Positions 1-9,600 of a stretch of DNA of 32,087 nt are shown here, piece after piece (position 1 is the stretch's first letter; the number at the start of each line of letters is the position of its first letter). The DNA is taken from positions 1 through 32,087 of the forward strand of contig JAJRPE010000584.1 in the NCBI GenBank assembly GCA_024280935.1, in the 5' to 3' direction. The notes under the pieces were generated by a model. It saw only the letters and a program-made list of their open reading frames with translations, searched no databases and was not told the origin of the DNA. This DNA is from Candidatus Hydrogenedentota bacterium. Its GTDB lineage: Bacteria; Hydrogenedentota; Hydrogenedentia; Hydrogenedentales; JAEUWI01. A program made the position numbers and the translations under genes.

Positions 1-241
1 AAAGCGTTGTGCCGCCAACGCCCGCACCGATAACGGAACCCAGCCCGATAACGAGGGTGTTGCGGACCGTGACCCACGCATACCCTTCGCGAAGCACGGC
101 GCTGTCCCACTGCAACAGGGCCTGCGCCAGAAGCCGCAACGTGGGATACAGTACGGTAAAACCAAGGATCACCGCGCAGACCACAAGCAGCCATCGGTCA
201 AGCGAGAACCGCCGCAGGGCATGGGATGGGTTAGAGAACAA
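1..241 (-). CDS. N-terminal fragment of an ABC transporter permease (binding-protein-dependent, iron/thiamine FbpB-like), truncated by the window edge
   Basis: Manual minus-strand translation is open to the edge: (M)FSNPSHALRRFSLDRWLLVVCAVILGFTVLYPTLRLLAQALLQWDSAVLREGYAWVTVRNTLVIGLGSVIGAGVGGTTL. TM helix followed by an 'xxNTLxxxxxxxxxG' permease entry. TTG start assumed, just downstream of the PilZ stop. Not in the ORF track because it lacks ATG/stop in the window. Confidence 0.55.
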   Translation of the reverse strand, partial: MFSNPSHALRRFSLDRWLLVVCAVILGFTVLYPTLRLLAQALLQWDSAVLREGYAWVTVRNTLVIGLGSVIGAGVGGTTL

Positions 242-243
242 CG

Positions 244-624
244 CTAGTCGTTCACACCGTCCTCGACCGAGATGTCCTCCTCAACAAACTGACGAATAGC
301 TTCGTGCTCGTCGGGATCAATCTTCGTGAAGAGGATGGCTATCTTGAAGTGGTCGTCGCCCTGGTCGTCAGGATCGCAACGCACGACGATACCTTCGGCA
401 TCAATCCGATGGCCCAGAGGCGCGGGCAAATCCAGCGCGATGCGCATCTTGGTCATAAGCGGGACCGGCTTGATGGTGTGGCACAACACGCCATTGGCGC
501 TGATATTGTCCACGTGATTCAACACACCCGGGCCGGCCTCATCGACCAGTACCGGAAGCCCACGTCGGCTTCGGGGATAGCGCCGCCGCTCTTTTCCATC
601 TGCACGCATATATTGCCTCTCCAT
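244..624 (-). CDS. PilZ domain protein (putative c-di-GMP receptor)
   Basis: 126 aa; N-terminal RxxxR (ERRRYPRSRR) and N-x-S-x-x-G (DNISANGVLC) motifs of PilZ. Confidence 0.8.
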   Translation of the reverse strand: MERQYMRADGKERRRYPRSRRGLPVLVDEAGPGVLNHVDNISANGVLCHTIKPVPLMTKMRIALDLPAPLGHRIDAEGIVVRCDPDDQGDDHFKIAILFTKIDPDEHEAIRQFVEEDISVEDGVND

Positions 625-800
625 AAGTACGCTTACTGTTCAAGACTCGCTCTATGATATCGCACTATCGAGGGGAATGCAACGGCGGGAACGGCGACAC
701 GGTGGGAACGGCGACGCAGGGAATGTCAGACTTCCTGATCCCGGTGGAATTGGGTTTGGCACTTTTTTGACTCCAGCGTGGCAATCTTCAGGCGGGGAAA

Positions 801-922
801 AAGCTTCGGGGTGCCACGGACAAGGGGCGATAGCCCTTGCCCGTGTTTGGAAAACATGTTTATTCGTCGGCCAAGGAGAAAACCATTGGTTGCGCTCACC
901 TTGTCCGTGACACCCAAAGCTT
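801..922. repeat. Palindromic MITE/REP-like element with ~24-bp imperfect terminal inverted repeats
   Basis: Left arm aagcttcggggtgccacggacaagg (801-825); right arm ccttgtccgtgacacccaaagctt (899-922). Left arm overlaps a local hairpin CACGGACAAGGG-GCGATAG-CCCTTGCCCGTG (815-845). Confidence 0.7.
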
Positions 923-1289
923 GTTTTTTGTGGCTGAAGTCGTTCTCATCGTGAGCGCTTGCGGCACTTGTTGTTCATATATGAACAACTTTCGACAACA
1001 AGCGATAGGCTCTCTATGACAACAGGTCCGAAACGGCTTTCCTCGTACAAGAGACACGTCCAATCCAGCGTGACCTGATGACCCTCAAAGAACTGTAATA
1101 GGCATTACATAGCCCTGATCCACCACCTAAAGGATTTTCTTCTCCAATGAGGCCTATGGAAAATACAAAACTGGCCCGGTTCCTGCTTTACACTTGCAGG
1201 TGGTCTTGGCAAATTGGCCAGAGATGGTCGAGGCTACGATGAACCACCTGCCAAAATAATTGATGTGCTGTGCTGTGTAATGTGCGAAA

Positions 1290-1319
1290 AAGGCCTTCCC
1301 CAAGTTTGGGGAAGGCCTT
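1290..1319 (-). terminator. Rho-independent terminator downstream of folD
   Basis: AAGGCCTTCCCCAA-gt-TTGGGGAAGGCCTT, 14-bp stem; followed on the minus strand by TTTTT; folD stop is at 1346. Confidence 0.85.
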
Positions 1320-1345
1320 AATTATTGCTATAGTAGTATTTTTAA

Positions 1346-2236
1346 CTAATTGCTGCGGCGGGCTGCCTCCACCGTATTCTTCATGAGCATGGCAATGGTC
1401 ATGGGACCGACGCCGCCGGGCACGGGGGTAATGGCTTTAGCCTTCTTGCTTACGCTTTCAAAATCCACATCGCCCACGAGACGGCTGCCCGACTTCCTGG
1501 TCTTGTCGGGGATGCGATTGATGCCCACATCAATAACAATCACGCCCTCCTTGACCATGCGGCTTTTCACGAACTCGGGAATGCCAATGGCCGCGATAAG
1601 GATGTCGGCTTGTTTGGTGATGGCGGAGAGATTCTTCGTCCGCGAATGGCAGACCGTAACCGTCGCATTACCGCCCGGTGCCTTTTGCATGAGCAGGGCG
1701 GCAACGGGTTTTCCGACGATATTGGAACGGCCCAGGACGACCACGTGCTTGCCCGCCGGGTCGTAGCCGCTGCGGAGAAGCATCTCAATACACCCGGCGG
1801 GGGTGCAGGGCACAAAGCCTTCTTCTCCGTTAAGCAGTTTGCCTACGTTAAGCGGATGAAAGCCATCCACATCCTTCGCGGGGTCAACGGCATTGAGGAC
1901 TTTCTGTTCGTCGATATGTTCGGGAAGAGGCATCTGTACGAGGATGCCATGCACCTTCGGGTCGTCGTTGAGTTTTGCGATGAGATTCAACAGACGGCGC
2001 TCCGTACAGGTGACAGGCAAGTCGTGGGCATAGGAATTGATGCCCAGTTCCCCACAGATACGCCGTTTGCTCTTTACATAGACCTGGCTCGCGGGATCCT
2101 CCCCCACCAACACGACGGCCAGTCCCGGCGTTCGTTTGGCTTTCGCGACGGCGGACACGTCAACCTTGAGTTCGGCGCGGATTTCCGCCGAAAGCTCCTT
2201 GCCGGAAATTATTTTGGCGGTGCGATTTGGGGACAT
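1346..2236 (-). CDS. folD: Bifunctional methylenetetrahydrofolate dehydrogenase/methenyltetrahydrofolate cyclohydrolase
   Basis: [69 protein letters not shown]. Start placed at [16 protein letters not shown] (2236) rather than the ORF-track start 2383, because the extra N-terminus is not FolD-like. Confidence 0.95.
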   Translation of the reverse strand: MSPNRTAKIISGKELSAEIRAELKVDVSAVAKAKRTPGLAVVLVGEDPASQVYVKSKRRICGELGINSYAHDLPVTCTERRLLNLIAKLNDDPKVHGILVQMPLPEHIDEQKVLNAVDPAKDVDGFHPLNVGKLLNGEEGFVPCTPAGCIEMLLRSGYDPAGKHVVVLGRSNIVGKPVAALLMQKAPGGNATVTVCHSRTKNLSAITKQADILIAAIGIPEFVKSRMVKEGVIVIDVGINRIPDKTRKSGSRLVGDVDFESVSKKAKAITPVPGGVGPMTIAMLMKNTVEAARRSN

Positions 2237-2454
2237 GACGACCGTTCCTTTTGGAGGTTGGTGATGGAATAGAGAGCCGAAACAGCGTGGAAAGCCCAGT
2301 GGAAGGATATGCCGTGCGCCTTCAAGCCCCGCCATTCTAGCCTGTGTACGTACGCAGTGCAAAAAAACAAGCGTGCGCCTCAACCGTCTGCGGTTGATTT
2401 ATGTTGGTGCGCTCCTCCCCTTTCCCTGTAAGATGAAGAAAAAAGGAGAATGTC

Positions 2455-4764
2455 GTGAAGCGTTTATTCGCCCCCCTTCTTTATTTGGCCCCCCTGTTAT
2501 TCTTGTTCCACGGAACCATCGCGTGGGCGCAGCCATTTCCGATTGCGACCGGTGGGGAAGCTTCTACAGGCTTGGTCATAGACCCTCAAATCGACGTGGC
2601 GGTGCGTGACGATTTCCTACGGATCTTGCGATCCGCGACGGGTGCCGATTTCCAGGTCGTGGCGGGTGGGTCGGCGAAAGCCTCGCTCATCGTCGGCACG
2701 AAGAATTTTGCGCCCTTTGCCGGAAAATACGACGGCCTCTCGGAGCAGGACACTTTTCAGATTACGCACGATGGGGAGAATCTTCACCTTGTCGGCGCTA
2801 CACCCCAGGCGACGCAACACGCTATCTACACCTTCCTCAATGATCTGGGATGCCGATGGTTCATGCCGGGCGGCATTGGCGAAGTCATTCCCACAGCGCC
2901 AAATCTGGTCTGGACGGCTGAACCACGTATTGAGCGACCGGACTTTGAGTTTCGCGAACTGTGGTGGGCCTTCGGGGGGCCGCCAGAGACCGCCGTCGAT
3001 TTCCGGTGGTGGCTGCGGCGCAATCGCGCAAGCGGACGGCGCGTGGCCCATGGGCACAATCTTACAAATACGGTTTCTCCCAAGAAGTATTTTGATTCTC
3101 ATCCCGAGTATTACGCCTTGGTCGACGGAACGCGCCAACCCACCCAGCTTTGCACGTCAAACCCGGAGGTCATTCGCCTGAGCATCGAGCATATCACCGC
3201 GTACTTCGACCAACACCCCGAAGCCATGAGCTACTCCTTGTGTCCAGACGACAACAAGGATTTCTGCGAATGCGATGCCTGCACCACCCTCGACACCGGC
3301 CAACGCGAGTCGGAGGATCTGGGCGGCCACCCCATCCTGACGGACCGCCTCATGGTCTACCTCAATGCCGTCGCACAGGGCATACAGGATAAGCATCCCG
3401 GCAAGATGGTGACCAACTACGCCTATGTCAATTATTCGACGCCGCCCGTCCGCGAAAAGGTAGATCCCCATGTCGCCATTGTGCTGACCACCAGCGTGTA
3501 CTGTTCTGCCCACAGCATTGGCGACGAGAACTGCGCCTCGCGAAAAACGATGTATCGTGATCTCGCGGGTTGGACGGAGGCCTGCGATCATGTCTACATC
3601 TACGAATACGACCCGACCCCTTTCAACGCCGAACTGCCCTGGCCCATGTACGGTAGCCACGCACGGGCCATGCCGGTCTACAAGGCCTTGGGTACGCGGG
3701 GCTTTTCCTATGAGGGGCACAACTCCTGGGCCACGCTCTTCCCCAATTTCTACGTGTCCGCACGGATGATGTGGGATGCCGATCAGGATTATGACGCGCT
3801 CCTGGACGACCTCTGCGAAAAATTCTTTGGTGCCGCCGCCGCGCCGATGCGTGCGTATTACGAGAGTATGGATGCCGCCATACGAAAGGTGCCACAGAAA
3901 GTCGAATGGGGACAGAAAGACTACCCGCGCATCTTTTCGCCAGCGGTGATGGTGGCGTGCCAACGTCACCTCGCCTCGGCCATGGATTCGGCAGAAACGC
4001 CCGAAACGAAGGCACGCGTGGAGATGGTCTCCATGGGATTCGCCTACCTCGAAAGCTACCTTGTCTGCCGCGACGCCGCCAAGGGTGATACGCCTTACGA
4101 TGACTACAAGAAGGCACGGACCCGTTGCGAATCTCTCATTGACAAGCTGCATGATCTCAATGCGGACTTCATCATGGAGAAGGTCGCCAAGGACTACCTG
4201 CAGCGCGAACTCGGAAATTACGAAAGCCGCTGGTACGCCTCGGAGATGGGACTCATAAACCAATGGATGATGATTGGACCTTTTTATAACACAGCACGCC
4301 GGGGCCACGACGCGGTGTATGCGCCGGAGCAAAATATCGACTTTTCAAAGCCTTCTGCGGGCATGGGTGGAAAGGAGATCGCGTGGTTCGAGTTTCGCGG
4401 CCAATCCTGGCAGGGCATGATTGACCTTGTCGCCCTGATTGGCCCCATTGATTGGGGGACAACCTACGCGGTCTGCTACGTCACGTCGCCCCTTGAACAA
4501 AACGTGCAATTTCGCATGGGCAGCAACGACTCCGTGAAAGTGTGGCTCAACGACGAGGAAGTGTGGGACAACCCGATCCACGGGGGCAGGAGTCTGGGGC
4601 TGGACGACGACATCGTCCCCGTGACCCTCCCAGCGGGCACCTCGCGGATCATGCTCAAGGTCAGTAACCTCGGCAATAACTGGGGATTCTGCTTCCGCAT
4701 TACCAACACGCAGGGCGACGGAATTAAGGGGCTGCATACCGGGTTGATGCCGCCGTCAGAATAG
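2455..4764 (+). CDS. Secreted DUF4838-type protein (glycan-related, alpha-glucuronidase-like N-terminal region)
   Basis: GTG start with AAAGGAG just upstream; signal peptide MKRLFAPLLYLAPLLFLFHGTIAWAQ; 'HLVGATPQATQHAIYTFLNDLGCRWFMPGGIGEVIP' typical of DUF4838 proteins; C-terminal 'MMIGPFYNT' and 'VWLNDEEVW' beta-sandwich-like segment. Confidence 0.8.
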   Translation: MKRLFAPLLYLAPLLFLFHGTIAWAQPFPIATGGEASTGLVIDPQIDVAVRDDFLRILRSATGADFQVVAGGSAKASLIVGTKNFAPFAGKYDGLSEQDTFQITHDGENLHLVGATPQATQHAIYTFLNDLGCRWFMPGGIGEVIPTAPNLVWTAEPRIERPDFEFRELWWAFGGPPETAVDFRWWLRRNRASGRRVAHGHNLTNTVSPKKYFDSHPEYYALVDGTRQPTQLCTSNPEVIRLSIEHITAYFDQHPEAMSYSLCPDDNKDFCECDACTTLDTGQRESEDLGGHPILTDRLMVYLNAVAQGIQDKHPGKMVTNYAYVNYSTPPVREKVDPHVAIVLTTSVYCSAHSIGDENCASRKTMYRDLAGWTEACDHVYIYEYDPTPFNAELPWPMYGSHARAMPVYKALGTRGFSYEGHNSWATLFPNFYVSARMMWDADQDYDALLDDLCEKFFGAAAAPMRAYYESMDAAIRKVPQKVEWGQKDYPRIFSPAVMVACQRHLASAMDSAETPETKARVEMVSMGFAYLESYLVCRDAAKGDTPYDDYKKARTRCESLIDKLHDLNADFIMEKVAKDYLQRELGNYESRWYASEMGLINQWMMIGPFYNTARRGHDAVYAPEQNIDFSKPSAGMGGKEIAWFEFRGQSWQGMIDLVALIGPIDWGTTYAVCYVTSPLEQNVQFRMGSNDSVKVWLNDEEVWDNPIHGGRSLGLDDDIVPVTLPAGTSRIMLKVSNLGNNWGFCFRITNTQGDGIKGLHTGLMPPSE

Positions 4765-4843
4765 TTGTTCAAGGCCCTTCCGTATAGCCGCCGCCCGATA
4801 AGGGGTACGACGCAGGGAACGCAAACAGTACGTGTTCACAGAC

Positions 4844-5059
4844 CGCTACGTGAAAGGGGGTTGGGCATTCCTGCCCGGCATAGGGCGCACGTGGGTGTTG
4901 AAACCGCACGTAGCGTTCGTGATGATGCGTTGATCACCCAAGACGATGCCTCGTGTTCTTTTCGGTGGATCCCAAGTGGGCATGTGTGCCAATAGCGGGT
5001 TGTATGTCCGGCGGACCCTTTATGTCGGGCCGGAAAGCCCAACCCCCTTTCCCGTAACG
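4844..5059 (+). repeat. Copy A of a ~200-bp MITE-like element with terminal inverted repeats that each contain a small hairpin
   Basis: Left end CGCTACGTGAAAGGGGGTTGGGCATTCCTGCCCGGCATAGGG; right end CCCTTTATGTCGGGCCGGAAAGCCCAACCCCCTTTCCCGTAACG. Homologous over its length to the reverse complement of 13605-13803. Confidence 0.8.
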
Positions 5060-5189
5060 AGTAATGGTTTTTCAGTCGCTTGCCGACTTAGAAACCTCGG
5101 TGTACTGAGCGCGTGGTGCTTAAAAGGACGGCTACAAGTACCAGCCGTGCCGCACGATCCCCAAAAGGCGAGTATCAACGAGCCCTGAC

Positions 5190-5308
5190 GGGTTCGTGCG
5201 CTGGCGCAAAGCAGTCTTCCTGAGAGTGAGAAGGACGGGATTACGCAGCGCGCGTACGGCGGTGTTTTGGGGAGTATCACGGTGCGGTTGCTCAAAACGC
5301 ACGAACCC
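5190..5308. repeat. 11-bp inverted repeat bounding a ~119-bp intergenic segment
   Basis: GGGTTCGTGCG (5190-5200) and CGCACGAACCC (5298-5308) are perfect inverted repeats. Confidence 0.45.
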
Positions 5309-5512
5309 TCGTACCTCGGGATCGCGCGGCACGTCCGCTAGGGCCGATGTCCACATAGTCGGTGCAGTGTTTTACGGCGCAGCCGTTTAGTTCAACGCTT
5401 ACCGCAAATACAATAGCGAAATCGAATCAGCCTACGGCAATGCCAAGACCTTTCCGCCTGTGATTGCGCACCGTCATATGCGTACGTCAACGCACCCATT
5501 CGGTGTCAATCG

Positions 5513-6643
5513 TTACCGCGCCAACAGGTCCTCGTAGAGGGCTTTCACCATCCTGGCCTGGGGCGCGAGCGCGTAACGCTTTTCGGCGAGATGGCGGGCA
5601 TTCTTGCCCATGGCCTGTCGCCGTTTCGGGTTGTTGCCGAGTTCGCGGATGGCGCTCAAGAGGGCGTCCGCGCTGCCATCGGTGACGAGGCCACTTTTTC
5701 CGTCCACCACGATCTCCCGCAGCATACCCCGGTCCGCCACAATGAGGGGTTTGCCCATGGACAGAATCTCGCGCGCGGCACGGCAGGTGCCGTCGCTTCC
5801 AGGCACAAGGTAAACACCGATATCCATGGCCTGAATGGCCGCCACAAGGTCGTCCCCTTCGACGTAGCCCGTGATATGAACATGGTCGGCGATTCGCATG
5901 TCACGGGCGGGTTCTTCCACGACGATTTTCTGGTTGGTGCCCCGCCCCACAATGACAAGATGGGCATTGGGCATGGCATCGATGAGCTGGCGCATCGCCT
6001 GAAGCAGGTCCTCAAAGTGACGGTGGGTCTGCATGCGGGCCACGATTCCCACCACGTAGGCATCGTCGGGGATACCCATTGTTGCACGGGTATCGCCTTG
6101 AATTCGCCCAGGCTCAAAGCGTTTCGTATCGATGGCACCCGGCACGAAGGCCAGTTGTTCGGAGGCCAGGCCGAACGCCTCGGTGTCGTGTCGCAAAGCA
6201 ATTTTGGAAGGCTCCAGCAAGAGATCGGTTTGTTGCAACAGATTGTGGTGGCGTCGATCCGCCTCGAATCCCAAACCTTCGTAGCTCGAACGCACCAGCG
6301 GTGTGCCCGTTGTACCTGCCAACGCGTAACGGGCAATCTCGTGGTCATTGTCAAGGTGGCAATGGAGCAAGTCGAAGGGCGTTTTCCTGAGGAAGCGACG
6401 CATCCGAAAAACGTCCAGAAAATCTTTGATGACGTGGCGGTGCTTTCGCAGGTGAAAATCGAGGATGGGTTCGATGCCCCGTGCGCGGGCCGACTCCACC
6501 ACCATGTTCACCGAGTTGCCCGAATCGGGCGCACAGGCAAATTCTATCTCTACGCCCTGGTCCCGCAGGGCGCAACAAAGGTTCAGGGCCGGTTCGGCCG
6601 GCCCGGTCCATTTACAGTTGCTGAAGAGATGGAGCACCTTCAT
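5513..6643 (-). CDS. GT4-family glycosyltransferase
   Basis: GT-B fold pattern: MKVLHLFSNCKWTGPAEPALNLCCAL, VVGIVARMQTHRHFEDLLQAM, HLVIVGRGTN, HVHITGYVEGDDLVAAIQAMDIGVYLVPGSDGTCRAAREILSMGKPLIVADRGMLREIV. Confidence 0.88.
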   Translation of the reverse strand: MKVLHLFSNCKWTGPAEPALNLCCALRDQGVEIEFACAPDSGNSVNMVVESARARGIEPILDFHLRKHRHVIKDFLDVFRMRRFLRKTPFDLLHCHLDNDHEIARYALAGTTGTPLVRSSYEGLGFEADRRHHNLLQQTDLLLEPSKIALRHDTEAFGLASEQLAFVPGAIDTKRFEPGRIQGDTRATMGIPDDAYVVGIVARMQTHRHFEDLLQAMRQLIDAMPNAHLVIVGRGTNQKIVVEEPARDMRIADHVHITGYVEGDDLVAAIQAMDIGVYLVPGSDGTCRAAREILSMGKPLIVADRGMLREIVVDGKSGLVTDGSADALLSAIRELGNNPKRRQAMGKNARHLAEKRYALAPQARMVKALYEDLLAR

Positions 6644-9600
6644 GCTGCGGGTTCGTCTTCGACATCCTCAAACTTAACGGACACGAGTTGAGACACGCCT
6701 AATTCCTGTTGTGTAACGCCGAAAATAGCGTCGGCTTGGGCCATGGTCTGCTTGTTGTGGGTGATGATGATGAATTGGCTGTTCGCCGTAAAATCATCCA
6801 CCAACTCCAGGAAGCGGCCCACGTTGGCATCATCCAGAGGGGCATCGACCTCGTCCAGCACGCAGAAGGGACTGGGCTTGGCGGTGAAAATACTGAAGAG
6901 CAGGGCGATGGCCGTCATGGCCTGTTCGCCACCGGAAAGGAGCGAAATGGTCTGGGGCTTCTTCCCGGGAGGCCGCGCCTCGATTTCGATGCCGCTCTCC
7001 AGGGGGTCGTCCTCGTCGAGAAGGTAGATTCGTGCCTGGCCGCCGTTGAAAAGCCGCCGGAAGTAATTCTTGAAACACTCGGCGACCTGGTTGAAGGTAT
7101 CCATAAAGAGTTTTCGGATGGTGACATCGATGCGCTCCACCACGCCCAGCAGGGTTTCCTTGGCCTTACGCAAATCTTCCTCCTGGGTGCAGAGAAACTC
7201 ATCGCGCTTTTCGAGAGACTCGTACTCTTCGATAGCCATGAGGTTCACCGTGCCGAGGCGCTGGAGATCCTTGCGGTGTTGCTTAATGAGGGCCTCCCGT
7301 TCTTTCTCATCGTACTCATCGTGGCCCACATCCTTTTCTTCGAGGGAGGCCAGCGCCAAGTTGTATTCCGAAAGAATTCGCTCCTGGAAAAAGGCCACCC
7401 GATCCTCGCGATGAGATAGATCCAATTCGAGGCTGTGTACTTCTTTCTGTGCTTTGGCGCTTTCGGTGCGGAGTTCCTTGAGGGAGCGGGCCAGGGTATT
7501 GGCTTCCACGTTGAGTCCGTTCTGCTCCTTCTGGGCCTCCAGTACTTTGTCGTGGGCCTCTTCCTTCGTTTCAGAGAGGGCCTTAGCCCGTTCCAACTGA
7601 TCGGCGATACCTGCTTCCAGGTCCCGGGCCTTGATGGCCAAATCCTTCATCATATCGTCGCGCCTGGCGGCCTCGCCGAGGGCTTCCTGATACTCCCGCG
7701 CTTCGCGCAACTGGTTGCGCTCGGCCTCTTCCAATTGCTGTGTCAGCGAAGCGACTTTGATGCGCAATTCGCCCAACGCATCGCTGCACGCCGACAGGGC
7801 GGCACGCATTTTCGCGGCAGCTTCCTGGGCCTCGGCCTGTTCCTGTTGAATCTTGTCGTCTTCGCCATCCATGGAACTCATCCGATCCTGGGCATCAACC
7901 CGGCGCTTTTCCAACGCCTCCCGCTGTGCCAACAGGTGATCGCGCTGCTCGCCAAGCTGGGAGCCGGAACTGGTCAAGGTATCGACTTCGGTCGAAAGCC
8001 GGGCGATTTCCACACCCGCCTTGTTCATGCGTTGACGAAAGCCGTTTTCGCTTTCTTCCAGCGTCTTTACCCGTGCCGAAAGTTCCTGGAGGGTGGTCGT
8101 CATTTGCTGGGCGTGTTGCACGAGGGTGTTGATGCGGCCCGTCGCTTTTTGGACGGAAGCCTCCAACTCGTCGATCTCGGCGCTGCGGCCCAACATGCCG
8201 CTGTTGTCGTGGCGGGTGCGACCACCGGTTACCGCGCCGGAGGAGGTCACGATTTCGCCTTCCAGGGTAACCAGCCGGGGAAAACGGCGCTCGGAGCGGG
8301 CGATACGAATGGCATCGTCGATAGTTTCAACGATCATCGTGTTGTACAGAAGATATTCCAGGGCGGGCATGATGCGCACATCGCTCTGGACGTAGTTGAT
8401 CGCCTGGCCAATGACACCCGGCGAACCCCGAAGGGCACCACTGTCATCCCGGTTGCTGCTGCGGATCGTGTCCAGCGGCAGAAAGGTCACCCGGCCGGCA
8501 CGGTGCTTCTTCAGGAAGTTCACTGCCGATTTGGCCGCATCGGCTTCCTCGCAGATGATGTTATTGATGTTGCCGCCCAGGGCCGCTTCGATGGCCCGGC
8601 TGTATTCCTTGTCCGTGGAAATCAGGTCGCCCACCGGTCCGATGATGCCGTCCACTTCGGGCATTTCGTGCTGGCGCGCCTTCATGATGGCCTTTACGCC
8701 CGTCGCAAAGCCCTCGTAGTTGTCGCGCAGCTCGCGGAGAGAGCGCATGCGTGCTTCATCGCTACTTTTCTTTTCCCGGAGGCGCTGCCATTCTTCGTTG
8801 GCCGTCTTCATGTCCTCGGCAATCTTGCGGTGCTTTTCCTGGTTGCCCTGGCGCTGCTCCACCGTTTCGGTGAGCTGTTTCTGCACGTCGATTTCTTCTT
8901 TTTGCGCGGTCTGAAGCTGGGTGGACAAGTCCTCGTGGCGCGTGTTTTGGACTTTCTGCCGACCAAATATGCCCTCAAGCTGGTCGTCAATATTTTTCAA
9001 GCTCACACTGGCCGTTTCGAGGTCGGTCTGGGTCTTATTGCGCGAGTTAATGGTCTCCAGCGTGCGGGTGCGCACCGCCTCCACCTTTTTGTCGGCCTCG
9101 GTCACAGCAACTTCGGCCGCAGCGTATTCTTCCTGCTTATCCTTGAGCGCTGTTTCCGCACCGTTGATTTCCTGGGTCAACTCCGTGCTCTTGTTGCCTG
9201 TTTCGCCTTGGACCCCTTTGACGGACTCCGCCCGTTTCAGGAAATCCTCTTTCTCCTTTTGGGCCTGGGCGCTCTGGGTTTTGGAGAAATCGATTTCCTT
9301 GCGAATGAGGGCGATCTCGCTTTCGATCTTCTCCATCTCGGAATCGACCTGGTATTCACCATCGCGACGGGCCATGAGCATGCGCTCCAGTTCGACCCGT
9401 TTCAGGCCCAACTCTTCCTGGCGTGCTTCCATGGTGCTCGTTTCCGCCGAGGCCGTTTCATAGGTCTTTTCGGCGATGGCGAAACGCTCTTTCAGATCGT
9501 CGATCTGGCCGCTCAGTTCGTTGTATTGAAGCCACGCATTGCGCACTTCCAGTTCGCGAAGGGCCTCGCTCAGTTCACGGTGCCGAATAGCCGCATTCAC

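Noticed and set aside
3157-4332. 391-aa ORF antisense to the DUF4838 gene
   Set aside because: Shadow ORF; the + strand gene has a signal peptide, RBS and family motifs.
5591-6691. 366-aa + strand ORF
   Set aside because: Antisense to the GT4 gene, which has clear motifs.
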